A stretch of DNA of 64,000 nt from Arthrobacter sp. PsM3 (lineage in GTDB: Bacteria > Actinomycetota > Actinomycetes > Actinomycetales > Micrococcaceae). Each line of letters starts with the position of its first letter. The stretch's first letter is position 1. Below are positions 36,611 through 44,551 of this stretch, piece by piece. The DNA is taken from assembly GCF_030433895.1 (NCBI RefSeq), contig NZ_JARUXE010000021.1:1-64000 (forward strand). The letters run 5' to 3'. The notes under the pieces are model-generated. The model ran no database searches. It was not told the origin of the DNA and worked only from the letters and a program-made list of their open reading frames with translations. A program made the position numbers and the translations under genes.

Positions 36611-36677
36611 GAGCCACGCCATAACTGACGGAAGCCCCTGGCCGTCTCCGGCTGGTCATCCTGTCATGGCGTGGCTC
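36611..36677. other. 12-bp perfect inverted repeat with internal small stems, proS leader
   Basis: GAGCCACGCCAT (36611-36622) and ATGGCGTGGCTC (36666-36677) pair perfectly around 43 bases. Inside, GACGG/CCGTC and AGCC/GGCT can form small stems, so the RNA could make a branched structure. The element lies between the candidate promoter and proS. It has no T-tract and does not have tRNA invariant positions. Confidence 0.5.
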
Positions 36678-36796
36678 AGCGGCCCCAGCACCGCCAAAAT
36701 ACTGGCCGTGAGTTCCGTTGTGTTGCCCTCAAGGGCGTCTGCATCCCCGGCTGCTGCTCCCGGGAAAACACGTGCCCATGCGACACGGCTAGCTCG

Positions 36797-36825
36797 AACC
36801 TATGTGACCCAGAACACTAAAACAA
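36797..36825 (-). promoter_or_regulatory. Candidate housekeeping promoter for proS
   Basis: On the minus strand TTGTTT and TAGGTT are separated by 17 bases. Start of transcription would be near 36790, giving a leader of about 280 nt before proS that contains the inverted repeat. Proposed from consensus only. Confidence 0.35.
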
Positions 36826-36888
36826 GAGTTCGCATCCAGATATCTTTCCGTTATGCCTGTTAACTGCTGGGGCAGAAGGATGCTGGAG

Positions 36889-37797
36889 TTAAAAAAGAAC
36901 AGTGGCGAAAGTCCCTACCTGCCGGAAGCCGACCCGCTCGTAGGTGGCACGGGCCCGCGTGTTGAAACTGTTGACGTAGAGGCTCGTGACCGGGGCGAGT
37001 GTCTGGGCGAGATCGACGACGGCGGCCATGTATCCGGCGCTGAGGCCCTTCCCGCGGTACTCCGGGTTCATCCACACCCCCTGGACCTGCGTCACCTCCG
37101 GGGTGACCGCACCGAGCTCGGCCTTGAAGACCACCTCGCCCGCGGGGCCCAGATGGACCATGGAGTGCCCTTCCCGGATCAGGCCCTTGACCCGGCGGCT
37201 GTAGTACTCCCGGCCGCCGAGGAACGGCGAATAGCCCACTTCCTCTTCGAACATCGCCGCGCACGCGGGCAGGATCCGGTCGAAGTCCGCGAGCTGGCCG
37301 AAGCCCAACTGCTGGTTCGGGGGCACGTCGGGCGGCCCGGCAATCGTCATCAGCGGCTGGTCTGCCCGGATCTCATGGGCCGTCTGGCCGAACTGTTCGA
37401 GCCCGGCGTACAGGGCCAGGACCGTGTCGGCCGGGCCGAAGATCGAGGCGTACCGGCGCCCGGAGCGGTGCGCGGACGCTGCGACCGCGCCGGCAAGCTC
37501 CGGGGCCAGCTGAACCGGCACCAGGTTTGCGCCGGCCCAGCAGGCCCCCAGGAGCGTGCCGCCGTCGAACACGCCGAGGATGCTGGCGCCGCCGGTGGTG
37601 GGAGCCGCCGAACCGGACGTTGCCAGATGGGACAGGATGAAGACATTGGCGACGGCGTCCTGCCCCGCCAGATCGACCAGCTGGGCGGTGTCCGACCCCC
37701 CCAGGGTCCGGACAGCGACGCCGGGAGCGGCGACAGGAGCGGCGCCGTCCTTACGAGACGCTAACCACGGGGCTACCCTTGACAGCATCTTCGCCAT
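36889..37797 (-). CDS. GNAT acetyltransferase with N-terminal DUF4081 domain
   Basis: The 302-residue protein has an N-terminal DUF4081 region (about 40-150: [35 protein letters not shown]) and a C-terminal GNAT domain (about 160-300) with [21 protein letters not shown], which includes the acetyl-CoA loop, and [20 protein letters not shown]. The acetyl acceptor is unknown. The ATG at 37797 follows GGGGGAGG and lies inside the end of ispG, giving a 47-bp overlap and probable translational coupling. This GNAT gene next to ispG is a recurring actinobacterial arrangement as far as I recall. Confidence 0.88.
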   Translation of the reverse strand: MAKMLSRVAPWLASRKDGAAPVAAPGVAVRTLGGSDTAQLVDLAGQDAVANVFILSHLATSGSAAPTTGGASILGVFDGGTLLGACWAGANLVPVQLAPELAGAVAASAHRSGRRYASIFGPADTVLALYAGLEQFGQTAHEIRADQPLMTIAGPPDVPPNQQLGFGQLADFDRILPACAAMFEEEVGYSPFLGGREYYSRRVKGLIREGHSMVHLGPAGEVVFKAELGAVTPEVTQVQGVWMNPEYRGKGLSAGYMAAVVDLAQTLAPVTSLYVNSFNTRARATYERVGFRQVGTFATVLF

Positions 37798-38917
37798 CGG
37801 CCTCCCCCATCTCTTCGGCAATACGCATGGCTTCTTCGATCAGTGTCTCAACAATCTGGTTCTCGGGGACAGTCTTGATGACTTCGCCCCGCACAAAGAT
37901 CTGGCCCTTGCCGTTGCCCGAGGCGACTCCGAGGTCCGCTTCGCGGGCCTCGCCCGGTCCGTTGACGACGCAACCCATGACGGCCACACGCAACGGGATC
38001 TCCATGCCTTCCAGGCCGGCCGTGACCTGCTCGGCCAGCGTGTACACGTCCACCTGGGCGCGGCCGCAGGACGGGCAGGAGACGATCTCGAGCTTGCGCG
38101 GGCGCAGGTTGAGTGACTGCAGGATCTGGTTGCCGACCTTGATTTCCTCCACCGGCGGGGCGGAGAGGGAAACCCGGATGGTGTCGCCGATGCCGCGGGA
38201 CAGCAGGGCACCGAAGGCCGTGGCCGACTTGATGGTGCCCTGGAACGCCGGGCCGGCCTCGGTGACGCCGAGGTGCAGGGGCCAGTCGCCCTGCTCCGCG
38301 AGCATCTCGTAGGCGGCAACCATGATGACCGGGTCATTGTGCTTGACCGAGATTTTGAAGTCGTGGAAGCCGTGTTCCTCGAACAGCGAGGCTTCCCACA
38401 CGGCGGATTCCACGAGGGCCTCCGGGGTGGCCTTCCCGTATTTCTTCAGGATTCCGGGCTCCAGCGATCCGGCGTTGATGCCGATCCGGATCGAGGTGCC
38501 GTGGTCCTTCGCCGCGCGGGCGATTTCCTTGACCTGGTCATCGAATTTGCGGATGTTGCCGGGGTTCACCCGGACTGCGGCGCAGCCGGCCTCGATCGCG
38601 GCGAAAACGTACTTCGGCTGGAAGTGGATGTCCGCGATCACGGGGATCTGGGACTTCCGGGCGATGATGGGCAGCGCTTCGGCGTCGTCCGCGGACGGGC
38701 AGGCGACGCGCACAATGTCACAGCCGGAAGCCGTGAGCTCGGCGATCTGCTGGAGGGTGGCGTTGATGTCCGTGGTGGGGGTCGTGGTCATCGACTGCAC
38801 GCTGATCGGGAAATCGGAGCCGACGCCGACCGAGCCGACCTTGATCTGGCGGGTCTTCCGGCGGGGCGCGAGGACGGGGGGCGGTGCTGACGGCATTCCC
38901 AGGCTGACCGAGGTCAC
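37751..38917 (-). CDS. ispG: 4-Hydroxy-3-methylbut-2-enyl diphosphate synthase (flavodoxin/ferredoxin)
   Basis: IspG (GcpE) is a [4Fe-4S] enzyme that converts methylerythritol cyclodiphosphate to HMBPP in the MEP isoprenoid pathway. The 388-residue protein is the short bacterial form. It shows [63 protein letters not shown] and the cluster ligands in [11 protein letters not shown] and CVVNGPGEA. dxr of the same pathway lies 4.2 kb upstream, in the usual dxr-rseP-ispG order, interrupted by other genes. Confidence 0.98.
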   Translation of the reverse strand: MTSVSLGMPSAPPPVLAPRRKTRQIKVGSVGVGSDFPISVQSMTTTPTTDINATLQQIAELTASGCDIVRVACPSADDAEALPIIARKSQIPVIADIHFQPKYVFAAIEAGCAAVRVNPGNIRKFDDQVKEIARAAKDHGTSIRIGINAGSLEPGILKKYGKATPEALVESAVWEASLFEEHGFHDFKISVKHNDPVIMVAAYEMLAEQGDWPLHLGVTEAGPAFQGTIKSATAFGALLSRGIGDTIRVSLSAPPVEEIKVGNQILQSLNLRPRKLEIVSCPSCGRAQVDVYTLAEQVTAGLEGMEIPLRVAVMGCVVNGPGEAREADLGVASGNGKGQIFVRGEVIKTVPENQIVETLIEEAMRIAEEMGEADGEDAVKGSPVVSVS

Positions 38918-38956
38918 ATGGACTCCTTGTTTCTAAGTTGGTCTGGCGGGGGACGG

Positions 38957-39250
38957 TTAGGCCGCGTGGCCGGCCAGGAGACCGGTCAGGGGGGCCCAGG
39001 CCGTCGTGCGGGTGCCGGAGATGGCACCGGCCGCGGCGAAGGGGTCCTGCTTGAGGACCTCGTTCAGCGCCTGCTCGTCGGCGGCCTTGAAAATGAGCAG
39101 GGCACCGGCGCCGTCACCGTAGGGGCCGCTGGCGAGCAGCGTTCCCTCCTGGGCAAGTCCTGCGGTCCATTCGCGGTGCGCGGGGCGGCTGGCGTTGCGG
39201 GCATCGGAGGATTCGGCGTCGTATACGTACTCAACAGCAAAAACAGTCAT
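38957..39250 (-). CDS. YciI-like protein
   Basis: The 97-residue single-domain protein has the ferredoxin-like YciI fold pattern: TVFAVEYVYDAESSDARNA, RPAHREWTAGLAQEGTLLAS with the conserved His, GPYGDGAGALLIFKA and DPFAAAGAI with the conserved Asp-Pro-Phe. The His/Asp pair may form an active site; in actinobacterial pathways some members are dehydrochlorinases, but most have no known role. It lies 39 bp upstream of ispG on the same strand. Confidence 0.88.
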   Translation of the reverse strand: MTVFAVEYVYDAESSDARNASRPAHREWTAGLAQEGTLLASGPYGDGAGALLIFKAADEQALNEVLKQDPFAAAGAISGTRTTAWAPLTGLLAGHAA

Positions 39251-39308
39251 AGAGATACACTATCGCCCCGGTGGCCAGCTACCCATCCGGGCGCCGTGGC
39301 GGGTGGCT

Positions 39309-39812
39309 TCAGCCGAGGACGAGCACCTTGGCGAGGGCGGCGACGCCGGCCGCCCACAGCAGCGAGGTGAGCGTGCCGATGATGAAACGCTCCGCGGCGA
39401 CCGGCGTCTCCTTGAGTTCCGCAAAGCGGCCAAGGCCCTTGATCGCGACCACGTAGGCGATGGCGACGGGTTGGCCGGCGAGGATCGCGAGGCAGACCGC
39501 CAGTCGCTCGAGCACCCCGATGATCGCGCCGCCGCGCAGGATCCGGACGTTGCTGACTGGGGTGGTCGCGGCGCCCGCGGGGGTGTTGGCGGCGCCGGCC
39601 GGGGTGTCGGTGTCCGTTCCGGCTGCGGGGGCGGGGTCAGCCGTGGCCGCGGGATCGACGGTGACATCCGCCGCTGGGTCAATGGCCGGGTCGGCGGCGA
39701 CGGCGTCCTGCCGGTCGTCGATGGTCCGGGCGAGCCGGAAGACCAGGGCCGTCACGGGCCAGCCGACGAAGCCGGCAATGAGCAGTGCCAGGGTGATCCA
39801 GAGAGCGTTCAC
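39309..39812 (-). CDS. Membrane protein, partner of SatD-like gene, function unknown
   Basis: The 167-residue product has an N-terminal helix (ALWITLALLIAGFVGWPVTALVFRL), an Ala/Pro/Asp/Thr-rich central region (about 35-90) and helices around 95-120 and 140-165 (ERLAVCLAILAGQPVAIAYVVAIKGLGRF in parts; GTLTSLLWAAGVAALAKVLVL). The C-terminal half with RFAELKETPVAAERFIIGT resembles the membrane partner genes found next to satD. The GTG start overlaps the TGA of the SatD-like gene, with GGAG 5 bases before it. Confidence 0.75.
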   Translation of the reverse strand: MNALWITLALLIAGFVGWPVTALVFRLARTIDDRQDAVAADPAIDPAADVTVDPAATADPAPAAGTDTDTPAGAANTPAGAATTPVSNVRILRGGAIIGVLERLAVCLAILAGQPVAIAYVVAIKGLGRFAELKETPVAAERFIIGTLTSLLWAAGVAALAKVLVLG

Positions 39813-40711
39813 CGGTCTCCTTCCGTGCTGTCCGGGATGCGGGTATCCGGGTGCTGGGGCCGGCCCGTATCCTGGGCGCGGTCTTTTGACTGCCCGCCGG
39901 CGTCGTGATTGCCGGCCTCGTGACTGCCGGCGTCGTGACTGCCGGCCTCGTGACTGCCGGCGTCGTGACTGCCGGCGTCGTGGTTGCCGGCCTCGTGACT
40001 GCCGGCGTCGTGGTTGCCGGCCTCGTGACTGCCGGCGTCGTGACTGCCGGTGATCGTCCGGTGGGCGAAGTCCAGCAGCATTTCGGCCGCCGGTCTCGCG
40101 GCCCATTCTTCCTGCCAGCCGGAGCGCAGCAGCGCACGGCTCACCGACTGTTCGGTGATTCCCAGTTTTTGGGCGGCGACTTTTTGCGTGCCGTGGGTGC
40201 CGGTGTGCCCGTGCTGCACCGAGCGCAGCACATCCACGACCTTCCACTGGGATTCCGTCCGGTCCTGGACCAGCCGTCCGATCAGCCGCAGCACCGCCTC
40301 GGCGTTGGCGCAGGCCCGGGCGCCGGCAGATCCCGCGGGAGAGGGCGCGGCCTCCCCCCGGCGCAGGCCTCCGGAGACGATGGCGATGGGCACATGGGCG
40401 GACCCTGCCTTGGCCTTGTCGACAGCCGCGCGGGCCGCCACGAACGCCGGCCCGGATCCTTCCCGCGGGCTGGCCGGCAGCGGCAGGTCCACCGCCCCCA
40501 CTCCGATGCCCACGTACCAGCGGCCACTGCGCAGGGCATGCAGGCCAATCTCCACAACTTCGTCCGGGCGCTCCACGACGCCCTGGACTTCATCGCCCAC
40601 GGAACGTTCGAAGCGCCCGGCGGTCGACAGCCCGGCCAGCTCCGACAGGAGGCCGGGAACACGGTCGACGTCGGCGCTGCTGCCGCGCTGGTCGATGGTC
40701 ATCACGTACAT
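39809..40711 (-). CDS. SatD family protein with C-terminal pentapeptide repeats
   Basis: The 300-residue protein starts like SatD (TIDQRGSSADVDRVPGLL, FERSVGDEVQGVV, GRWYVGIGVGAVDLPLP, then a winged-helix-like part QKVAAQKLGITEQSVSRAL). SatD was named from streptococcal acid tolerance; its biochemical role is unclear. A C-terminal tail (about 222-271) consists of ten tandem Gly-[Ser/Asn]-His-[Asp/Glu]-Ala units, followed by a polar end. The His/Asp-rich tail could bind metal or simply be disordered (inference). It is coupled to the membrane gene by a 4-bp overlap. Confidence 0.8.
   Translation of the reverse strand: MYVMTIDQRGSSADVDRVPGLLSELAGLSTAGRFERSVGDEVQGVVERPDEVVEIGLHALRSGRWYVGIGVGAVDLPLPASPREGSGPAFVAARAAVDKAKAGSAHVPIAIVSGGLRRGEAAPSPAGSAGARACANAEAVLRLIGRLVQDRTESQWKVVDVLRSVQHGHTGTHGTQKVAAQKLGITEQSVSRALLRSGWQEEWAARPAAEMLLDFAHRTITGSHDAGSHEAGNHDAGSHEAGNHDAGSHDAGSHEAGSHDAGSHEAGNHDAGGQSKDRAQDTGRPQHPDTRIPDSTEGDR
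39897..40046 (-). repeat. Ten-unit 15-bp coding minisatellite in satD-like gene
   Basis: Ten contiguous 15-bp units follow CCGGC(G/C)TCGTG(A/G)(C/T)TG on the plus strand; each encodes one G-S/N-H-D/E-A unit in the minus-strand gene. As 15 is a multiple of three, unit gain or loss keeps the frame. The near identity of units suggests recent expansion. Confidence 0.95.
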
Positions 40712-40855
40712 AGACCCACACTAAAGGGCTGATCTTTGAGAATCAATCATTTTCAACTGATTACTCAAAATAAGTCGAAATAGGCTGATAAGAGACAAAC
40801 AGTCCAATCCGGTTAATCGACCCGATGGGGCCGCACCGGGCTGGACCGGAGTCAC

Positions 40856-40891
<36 letters not shown>

Positions 40892-40945
40892 TGGCGGCTT
40901 GGCGGCTCTGGGCGCACTTAGCTGGCAGGGCATCTGGCGCCGTCC

Positions 40946-41015
40946 GGGGGCACTTTGCGACCAAAAGCCGGGCGCCGTCTTCCATTTCGACGCCGGACCG
41001 CGCCAAAGTGCCCCC
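40946..41015. repeat. 70-bp element with 12-bp terminal inverted repeats, copy A
   Basis: GGGGGCACTTTG (40946-40957) and CAAAGTGCCCCC (41004-41015) are perfect complements enclosing 46 bp with the stretch AAAAGCCGG-CGCCGT-TCCATTTCGACGCCGGACCGCG. Copy B nearby shares ends and interior. No transposase is present, so it resembles a REP/MITE-like element. Confidence 0.9.
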
Positions 41016-41117
41016 TGAGCGCAGGGCACGGCGGGGTTGAAGCGCAAAGCCAGCCCGGAAGGCCGGACCGCGGTGGCTAACCAGCCGCCCGCGCTGGGAG
41101 CGCACCTGGCGCCGCCC

Positions 41118-41187
41118 GGGGGCACTTTGACACAAAAAGCCGGACGCCGTTGTCCATTTCGACGCCGGACCGCGCCAAAGTGCCCCC
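41118..41187. repeat. 70-bp element with 12-bp terminal inverted repeats, copy B
   Basis: The same ends (41118-41129 and 41176-41187) and nearly the same interior as copy A, in the same orientation, starting 172 bp further on. The flanks also share GCGCCG upstream and TGA-CGCAGGG downstream, so the repeat unit may be larger than the 70-bp core. Confidence 0.9.
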
Positions 41188-41349
41188 TGACCGCAGGGTG
41201 AAGCCCGCTGCAGGCAATGCAGTCCCGAGACGCCAGCCCAGACAGCCAGCTCATCCCCGCGTCGATCCGGGAATCACGTCGCGGTTGACAGGCCCACCGC
41301 GCCGGTCCAGTCTGGGGCACATCAGCCAGGACGCCAGGGAGGTGACAGG

Positions 41350-41826
41350 GTGACGACACCAGCGGAAGCAGCGTTCATGACCTTCGGCCTCGGTTCCCAG
41401 GCCGTGCTCGCCGCATTCTTCGCTGCCCGGCGCTGGCGTCCCCGGCTCGCGGATCGCTCCGGCTGGCTGGCCTACGCCGTCGCAGGGCTGGGACTCCCCC
41501 TCGGCCTCTGGTTCCTCGCCGGAGGTCAGTCCTGGCGGCTGTTTGTGGGTCCGCTCCTGCTCGGCGTCTGGGCGCTCTTTGGCAGCTATCTGGATCTCTG
41601 GCGCCGGGTGGAATGGCGTTCACCCCCCAAACCTGGAGTGCTGATCCCCTACGTCATCCTGTACTTCTGGGCACAGATGTTCCTGTGGTGGCCGCTCTGG
41701 GACCTCCAGCGATCCACGTGGGCCGTCTTCCTCGTCCTATTTTCTGTCAATACCTTCCTGAACCTCACGGGACACTTCCGCAGGCCAGAAGGCCGCCGGG
41801 CCGGCCGGGTCAGCCGAAGAGGTTGA
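41350..41826 (+). CDS. Conserved multi-helix membrane protein, function unknown
   Basis: The 158-residue protein has about five hydrophobic helices (GSQAVLAAFFAARRW, WLAYAVAGLGLPLGLWFLAG, LFVGPLLLGVWALFGSYLDL, LIPYVILYFWAQMFLWWPLW, WAVFLVLFSVNTFLNLTG) and a basic tail (RRPEGRRAGRVSRRG). I do not recognise the family. The GTG start follows GGGAGG at about 9 bases; an internal ATG (41377) is an alternative. Its 3' end overlaps the 3' end of rseP on the other strand by 17 bp. Confidence 0.7.
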   Translation: MTTPAEAAFMTFGLGSQAVLAAFFAARRWRPRLADRSGWLAYAVAGLGLPLGLWFLAGGQSWRLFVGPLLLGVWALFGSYLDLWRRVEWRSPPKPGVLIPYVILYFWAQMFLWWPLWDLQRSTWAVFLVLFSVNTFLNLTGHFRRPEGRRAGRVSRRG

Positions 41827-43141
41827 CCGGCTTGACGATGTCCGCGTAGATCAGCAGGGCGCCCATACCCATCAGCAGCACCGCCACCACGTAGGTGACC
41901 GGGAGCAGCTTGGCGATGTCGAACGCGCCGGGGTCCGGGCGGCCGAAGAGCTTGGCGATCCGGCGGCGGGCACCTTCGTAGAGCGCTCCGGCCACATGGC
42001 CGCCGTCGAGCGGCAGCAGCGGGATGAGGTTGAAGACGGCCAGGGCGAAGTTGAGTCCGGCCAGCAGCCCCACCAGGGTGGCCACCCGGGACTGCATCGG
42101 AACCTGCTCCATCGCGGCGACCTCGCCGGCCACCCGCCCCACCCCGACCACGCTGATGGGTCCGTTGGGGTCGCGGGGCTCTTCGCTGAAGGCCGCCTTC
42201 GCGACCCCTGCCACGCGCGCCGGGAGGTTCAGGACGACGCCGGCGATCTGCTTGATGTTCTCGCCCGCCATCGGCAGAACCGTCGACGCCGGCTGCTGCA
42301 CGAGCGCAGTCTGCGCGCCGATGCCCAGGAAGCCGACGTCCTGGTACTGGAGGGTTCCGTCGGCGCTCTTGGCCTGCCGGCCGTCGTCGCCGACCACGGG
42401 ACGTGAGGAAAGGACCGGTGTGACGGTGGTGGTGACCGGGGCGCCGTCGCGCTCCACCGTGATGCTGACCTGCCGGCCCGCGGACGCGCGGATCCAGGCG
42501 GTGAGTTCGTCCCAGCTGGTCACGGCTTTGCCGTCGAAGGAGGTGATGACGTCGTTGGGCAGCAGGCCCGCGGCGGCGGCCGGGGTCAGCTTGCAGTCGG
42601 CCGAGTCCGGGTTCACCGTTTCGCCGGCCTTGACCTGGCATTTGGAGACGTCGGCGATGGTGGTGGTCTGGGCGGCAATGCCGAAGCCCATCAGCAGCAC
42701 GGCCGTCAGTCCGAGCCCGATGAGCATGTTCATGGCCGGGCCGCCGAGCATAATGATGATCTTCTTCCAGACCGGCAGCTTGTAGAAGACGCGGTTCCCG
42801 TCCTCGGGGCCGACTTCCTCGTGGGCCAGGGAGCGGGCGTCCGAGGCGAGGGACTGGAACATGCCGGTGCTGGAGGGACGCACCGTGCCGTCCTCCTTGT
42901 TCGGCGGGTACATGCCGATCATGGAGACGAAGCCGCCCAGCGGGATGGCCTTGAAGCCGTATTCGGTCTCGCCCTTCTTGCGGGACCATACCGTGGGCCC
43001 GAAGCCGATCATGTACTTGGTGACGCGGACCTTGAAGAGCTTGGCCGGCAGCAGGTGGCCCACCTCATGGAGGGCAATGGACACGGCGATGCCGATCGCC
43101 ACAAAGACGACACCGAGGATAAAGAGGACGACGGGGCTCAT
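41810..43141 (-). CDS. rseP: Site-2 intramembrane metalloprotease (RseP/Rip1-like)
   Basis: This membrane zinc protease (443 residues, M50) cuts anti-sigma factors or other single-pass proteins within the membrane. The zinc motif H25EVGH is in the first helix, FGPTVWSRKKGETEYGFKAI and PLGGFVSMIGMYP follow, a PDZ domain spans about 190-290 (LLPNDVITSFDGKAVTSW), and the third ligand lies in LIPLLPLDGGHVAGAL (about 375). The order dxr-rseP-ispG matches mycobacteria, where the homologue is Rip1. The extracytoplasmic part between helices 2 and 3 is of normal size. Confidence 0.96.
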   Translation of the reverse strand: MSPVVLFILGVVFVAIGIAVSIALHEVGHLLPAKLFKVRVTKYMIGFGPTVWSRKKGETEYGFKAIPLGGFVSMIGMYPPNKEDGTVRPSSTGMFQSLASDARSLAHEEVGPEDGNRVFYKLPVWKKIIIMLGGPAMNMLIGLGLTAVLLMGFGIAAQTTTIADVSKCQVKAGETVNPDSADCKLTPAAAAGLLPNDVITSFDGKAVTSWDELTAWIRASAGRQVSITVERDGAPVTTTVTPVLSSRPVVGDDGRQAKSADGTLQYQDVGFLGIGAQTALVQQPASTVLPMAGENIKQIAGVVLNLPARVAGVAKAAFSEEPRDPNGPISVVGVGRVAGEVAAMEQVPMQSRVATLVGLLAGLNFALAVFNLIPLLPLDGGHVAGALYEGARRRIAKLFGRPDPGAFDIAKLLPVTYVVAVLLMGMGALLIYADIVKPVNLFG

Positions 43142-43159
43142 GCTTCGATCTGCTGCTTC

Positions 43160-44344
43160 CTAGACGCTTTTGACGGCTAAACGTTCGTGGGTGCGGGCGC
43201 GTGCCCATTGTTCAGCATCCAGCACGGACTCCACTGTCAGCCCGGAGGATCCTGTGTGTTCGCTGAGGACTGCTTCGATGGTATCGACGATGTCGGTAAA
43301 CCGGATCCGGCCGGCATGGAACGCCATTACGGCCTCCTCGTTTGCGGCATTGAACACAGCCGGGTAGGTGCTCCCCTGTCGGGCGGCATCCTTCGCCAGC
43401 CCGACGGCGGGGAACGCCGCCGTGTCCAGCGGCTCGAACGTCCAGCTGGTGGCCTGGGTCCAGTCGCACGGCTGGGACGCCTTCGCGACGCGGTCCGGCC
43501 AGCCGAGGCCCAGGGCGATGGGCAGGCGCATGTCCGGCGGTGAGGCCTGGGCGATCGTGGAGCCGTCGATGAACTGGACCATCGAGTGGACCACGGACTG
43601 CGGGTGGACCACGACGTCGATCTTCTCCAGCGGGATGTCGAAGAGCAGGTGCGCCTCGATCACTTCCAGGCCCTTGTTGACCAGGCTGGCGGAGTTGGTG
43701 GTGACCATGAGGCCCATGTCCCAGGTGGGGTGGGCCAGGGCGTCCTGCGGGGACACATGGTGCAGCTCGTCCCGGGTCATGCCGCGGAAGGGGCCGCCGG
43801 ACGCCGTGAGGATCAGCCGGTCCACCTCGGCCGCGGTGCCGGAGCGCAGGCACTGGGCGATGGCGGAGTGTTCGGAGTCGACCGGGACGATCTGGCCTTC
43901 CCGGGCCGCAGCCTTGACCAGGGCGCCGCCGACAATCAGGGATTCCTTGTTGGCCAGGGCCAGGGTGGCGCCGGATTTGAGCGCGGCCAGGGTGGGTGCG
44001 AGCCCGATGGAGCCGGTGATGCCGTTGAGGACCACATCGGCCTCGATCTCCGCGATCCGGGTGGAGGCCTCGGGCCCGGTGATGATTTCGGGACGGTAGC
44101 CGGTGACGCCGGCCGCCCCGGCGGCGTCGTCGATCAGCGCCTGAAGGGTTTTCGCGTCGCCGGTCGCGGCGCCGATGGCCCGGGCCCGGGTGTGGACGGC
44201 CTGCCGGGCGAGGAGTTCGAGGTTGCCGCCGCCGGCGCTGAGCGCCACGACCTCGAAGAGATGCGGGGCGCCGTCGACGACGTCAATCGCCTGTGTGCCG
44301 ATGGAACCGGTGGACCCGAGGAGGACGATCTTGCGCGGCTGCAT
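43160..44344 (-). CDS. dxr: 1-Deoxy-D-xylulose 5-phosphate reductoisomerase
   Basis: DXR makes 2-C-methyl-D-erythritol 4-phosphate, the committed step of the MEP pathway, using NADPH and a divalent metal. The 394-residue protein has [16 protein letters not shown] at the N-terminus, [29 protein letters not shown] (metal ligands), [22 protein letters not shown] and the flexible-loop end, then [31 protein letters not shown] (in parts: [21 protein letters not shown]). It precedes rseP by 18 bp. Confidence 0.98.
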   Translation of the reverse strand: MQPRKIVLLGSTGSIGTQAIDVVDGAPHLFEVVALSAGGGNLELLARQAVHTRARAIGAATGDAKTLQALIDDAAGAAGVTGYRPEIITGPEASTRIAEIEADVVLNGITGSIGLAPTLAALKSGATLALANKESLIVGGALVKAAAREGQIVPVDSEHSAIAQCLRSGTAAEVDRLILTASGGPFRGMTRDELHHVSPQDALAHPTWDMGLMVTTNSASLVNKGLEVIEAHLLFDIPLEKIDVVVHPQSVVHSMVQFIDGSTIAQASPPDMRLPIALGLGWPDRVAKASQPCDWTQATSWTFEPLDTAAFPAVGLAKDAARQGSTYPAVFNAANEEAVMAFHAGRIRFTDIVDTIEAVLSEHTGSSGLTVESVLDAEQWARARTHERLAVKSV

Positions 44345-44399
44345 GCTTCAAGTATCCCGCACCCTGTTCGGTGCTCGGGTTCCCCGCACGCTGCCCGTC

Positions 44400-44448
44400 C
44401 CGGCCATCCGGGGGCACATTGCGCCCGGACACGCCTTGGGATGGCCGG
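44400..44448. repeat. Inverted repeat enclosing a GGGGGCAC-ATTG element half-copy
   Basis: CCGGCCATCC (44400-44409) and GGATGGCCGG (44439-44448) are perfect 10-bp complements. Between them is GGGGGCACATTG-CGCCCGGACACGCC, a variant of the GGGGGCACTTTGG-GCGGACACGCC motif seen at about 29.8-30.3 and 61.2 kb. It lies upstream of dxr. Confidence 0.8.
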
Positions 44449-44551
44449 AAAGCCATTGTTGCCGCCTCAAAGCCGCCCCGGACGGACGCCGGACCGGCTA
44501 CGGATGGGGCCACGCATTGACGCCACGAACCGCGGGCGTAACGTGGGGATC

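Larger units (their letters stand above)
36509..36888. other. Gene-free leader region upstream of proS
   Basis: No real gene is seen in 380 bp. The part near 36780-36860 is visibly AT-richer than its surroundings and holds a candidate minus-strand promoter. A 12-bp inverted repeat follows, and TATAGT (36545-36550 on the minus strand) could be a second -10 element close to proS. No T-box sequence motif was found. Confidence 0.5.

Noticed and set aside
36611..36677. tRNA-like fold upstream of proS
   Set aside because: The 12-bp stem is too long for an acceptor stem, and the D- and T-loop invariant bases and a plausible anticodon arm are missing.
36666..36863. Small plus-strand frame in the proS leader
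   Set aside because: It has no ribosome binding site, no family resemblance and runs through the inverted repeat and the candidate promoter.
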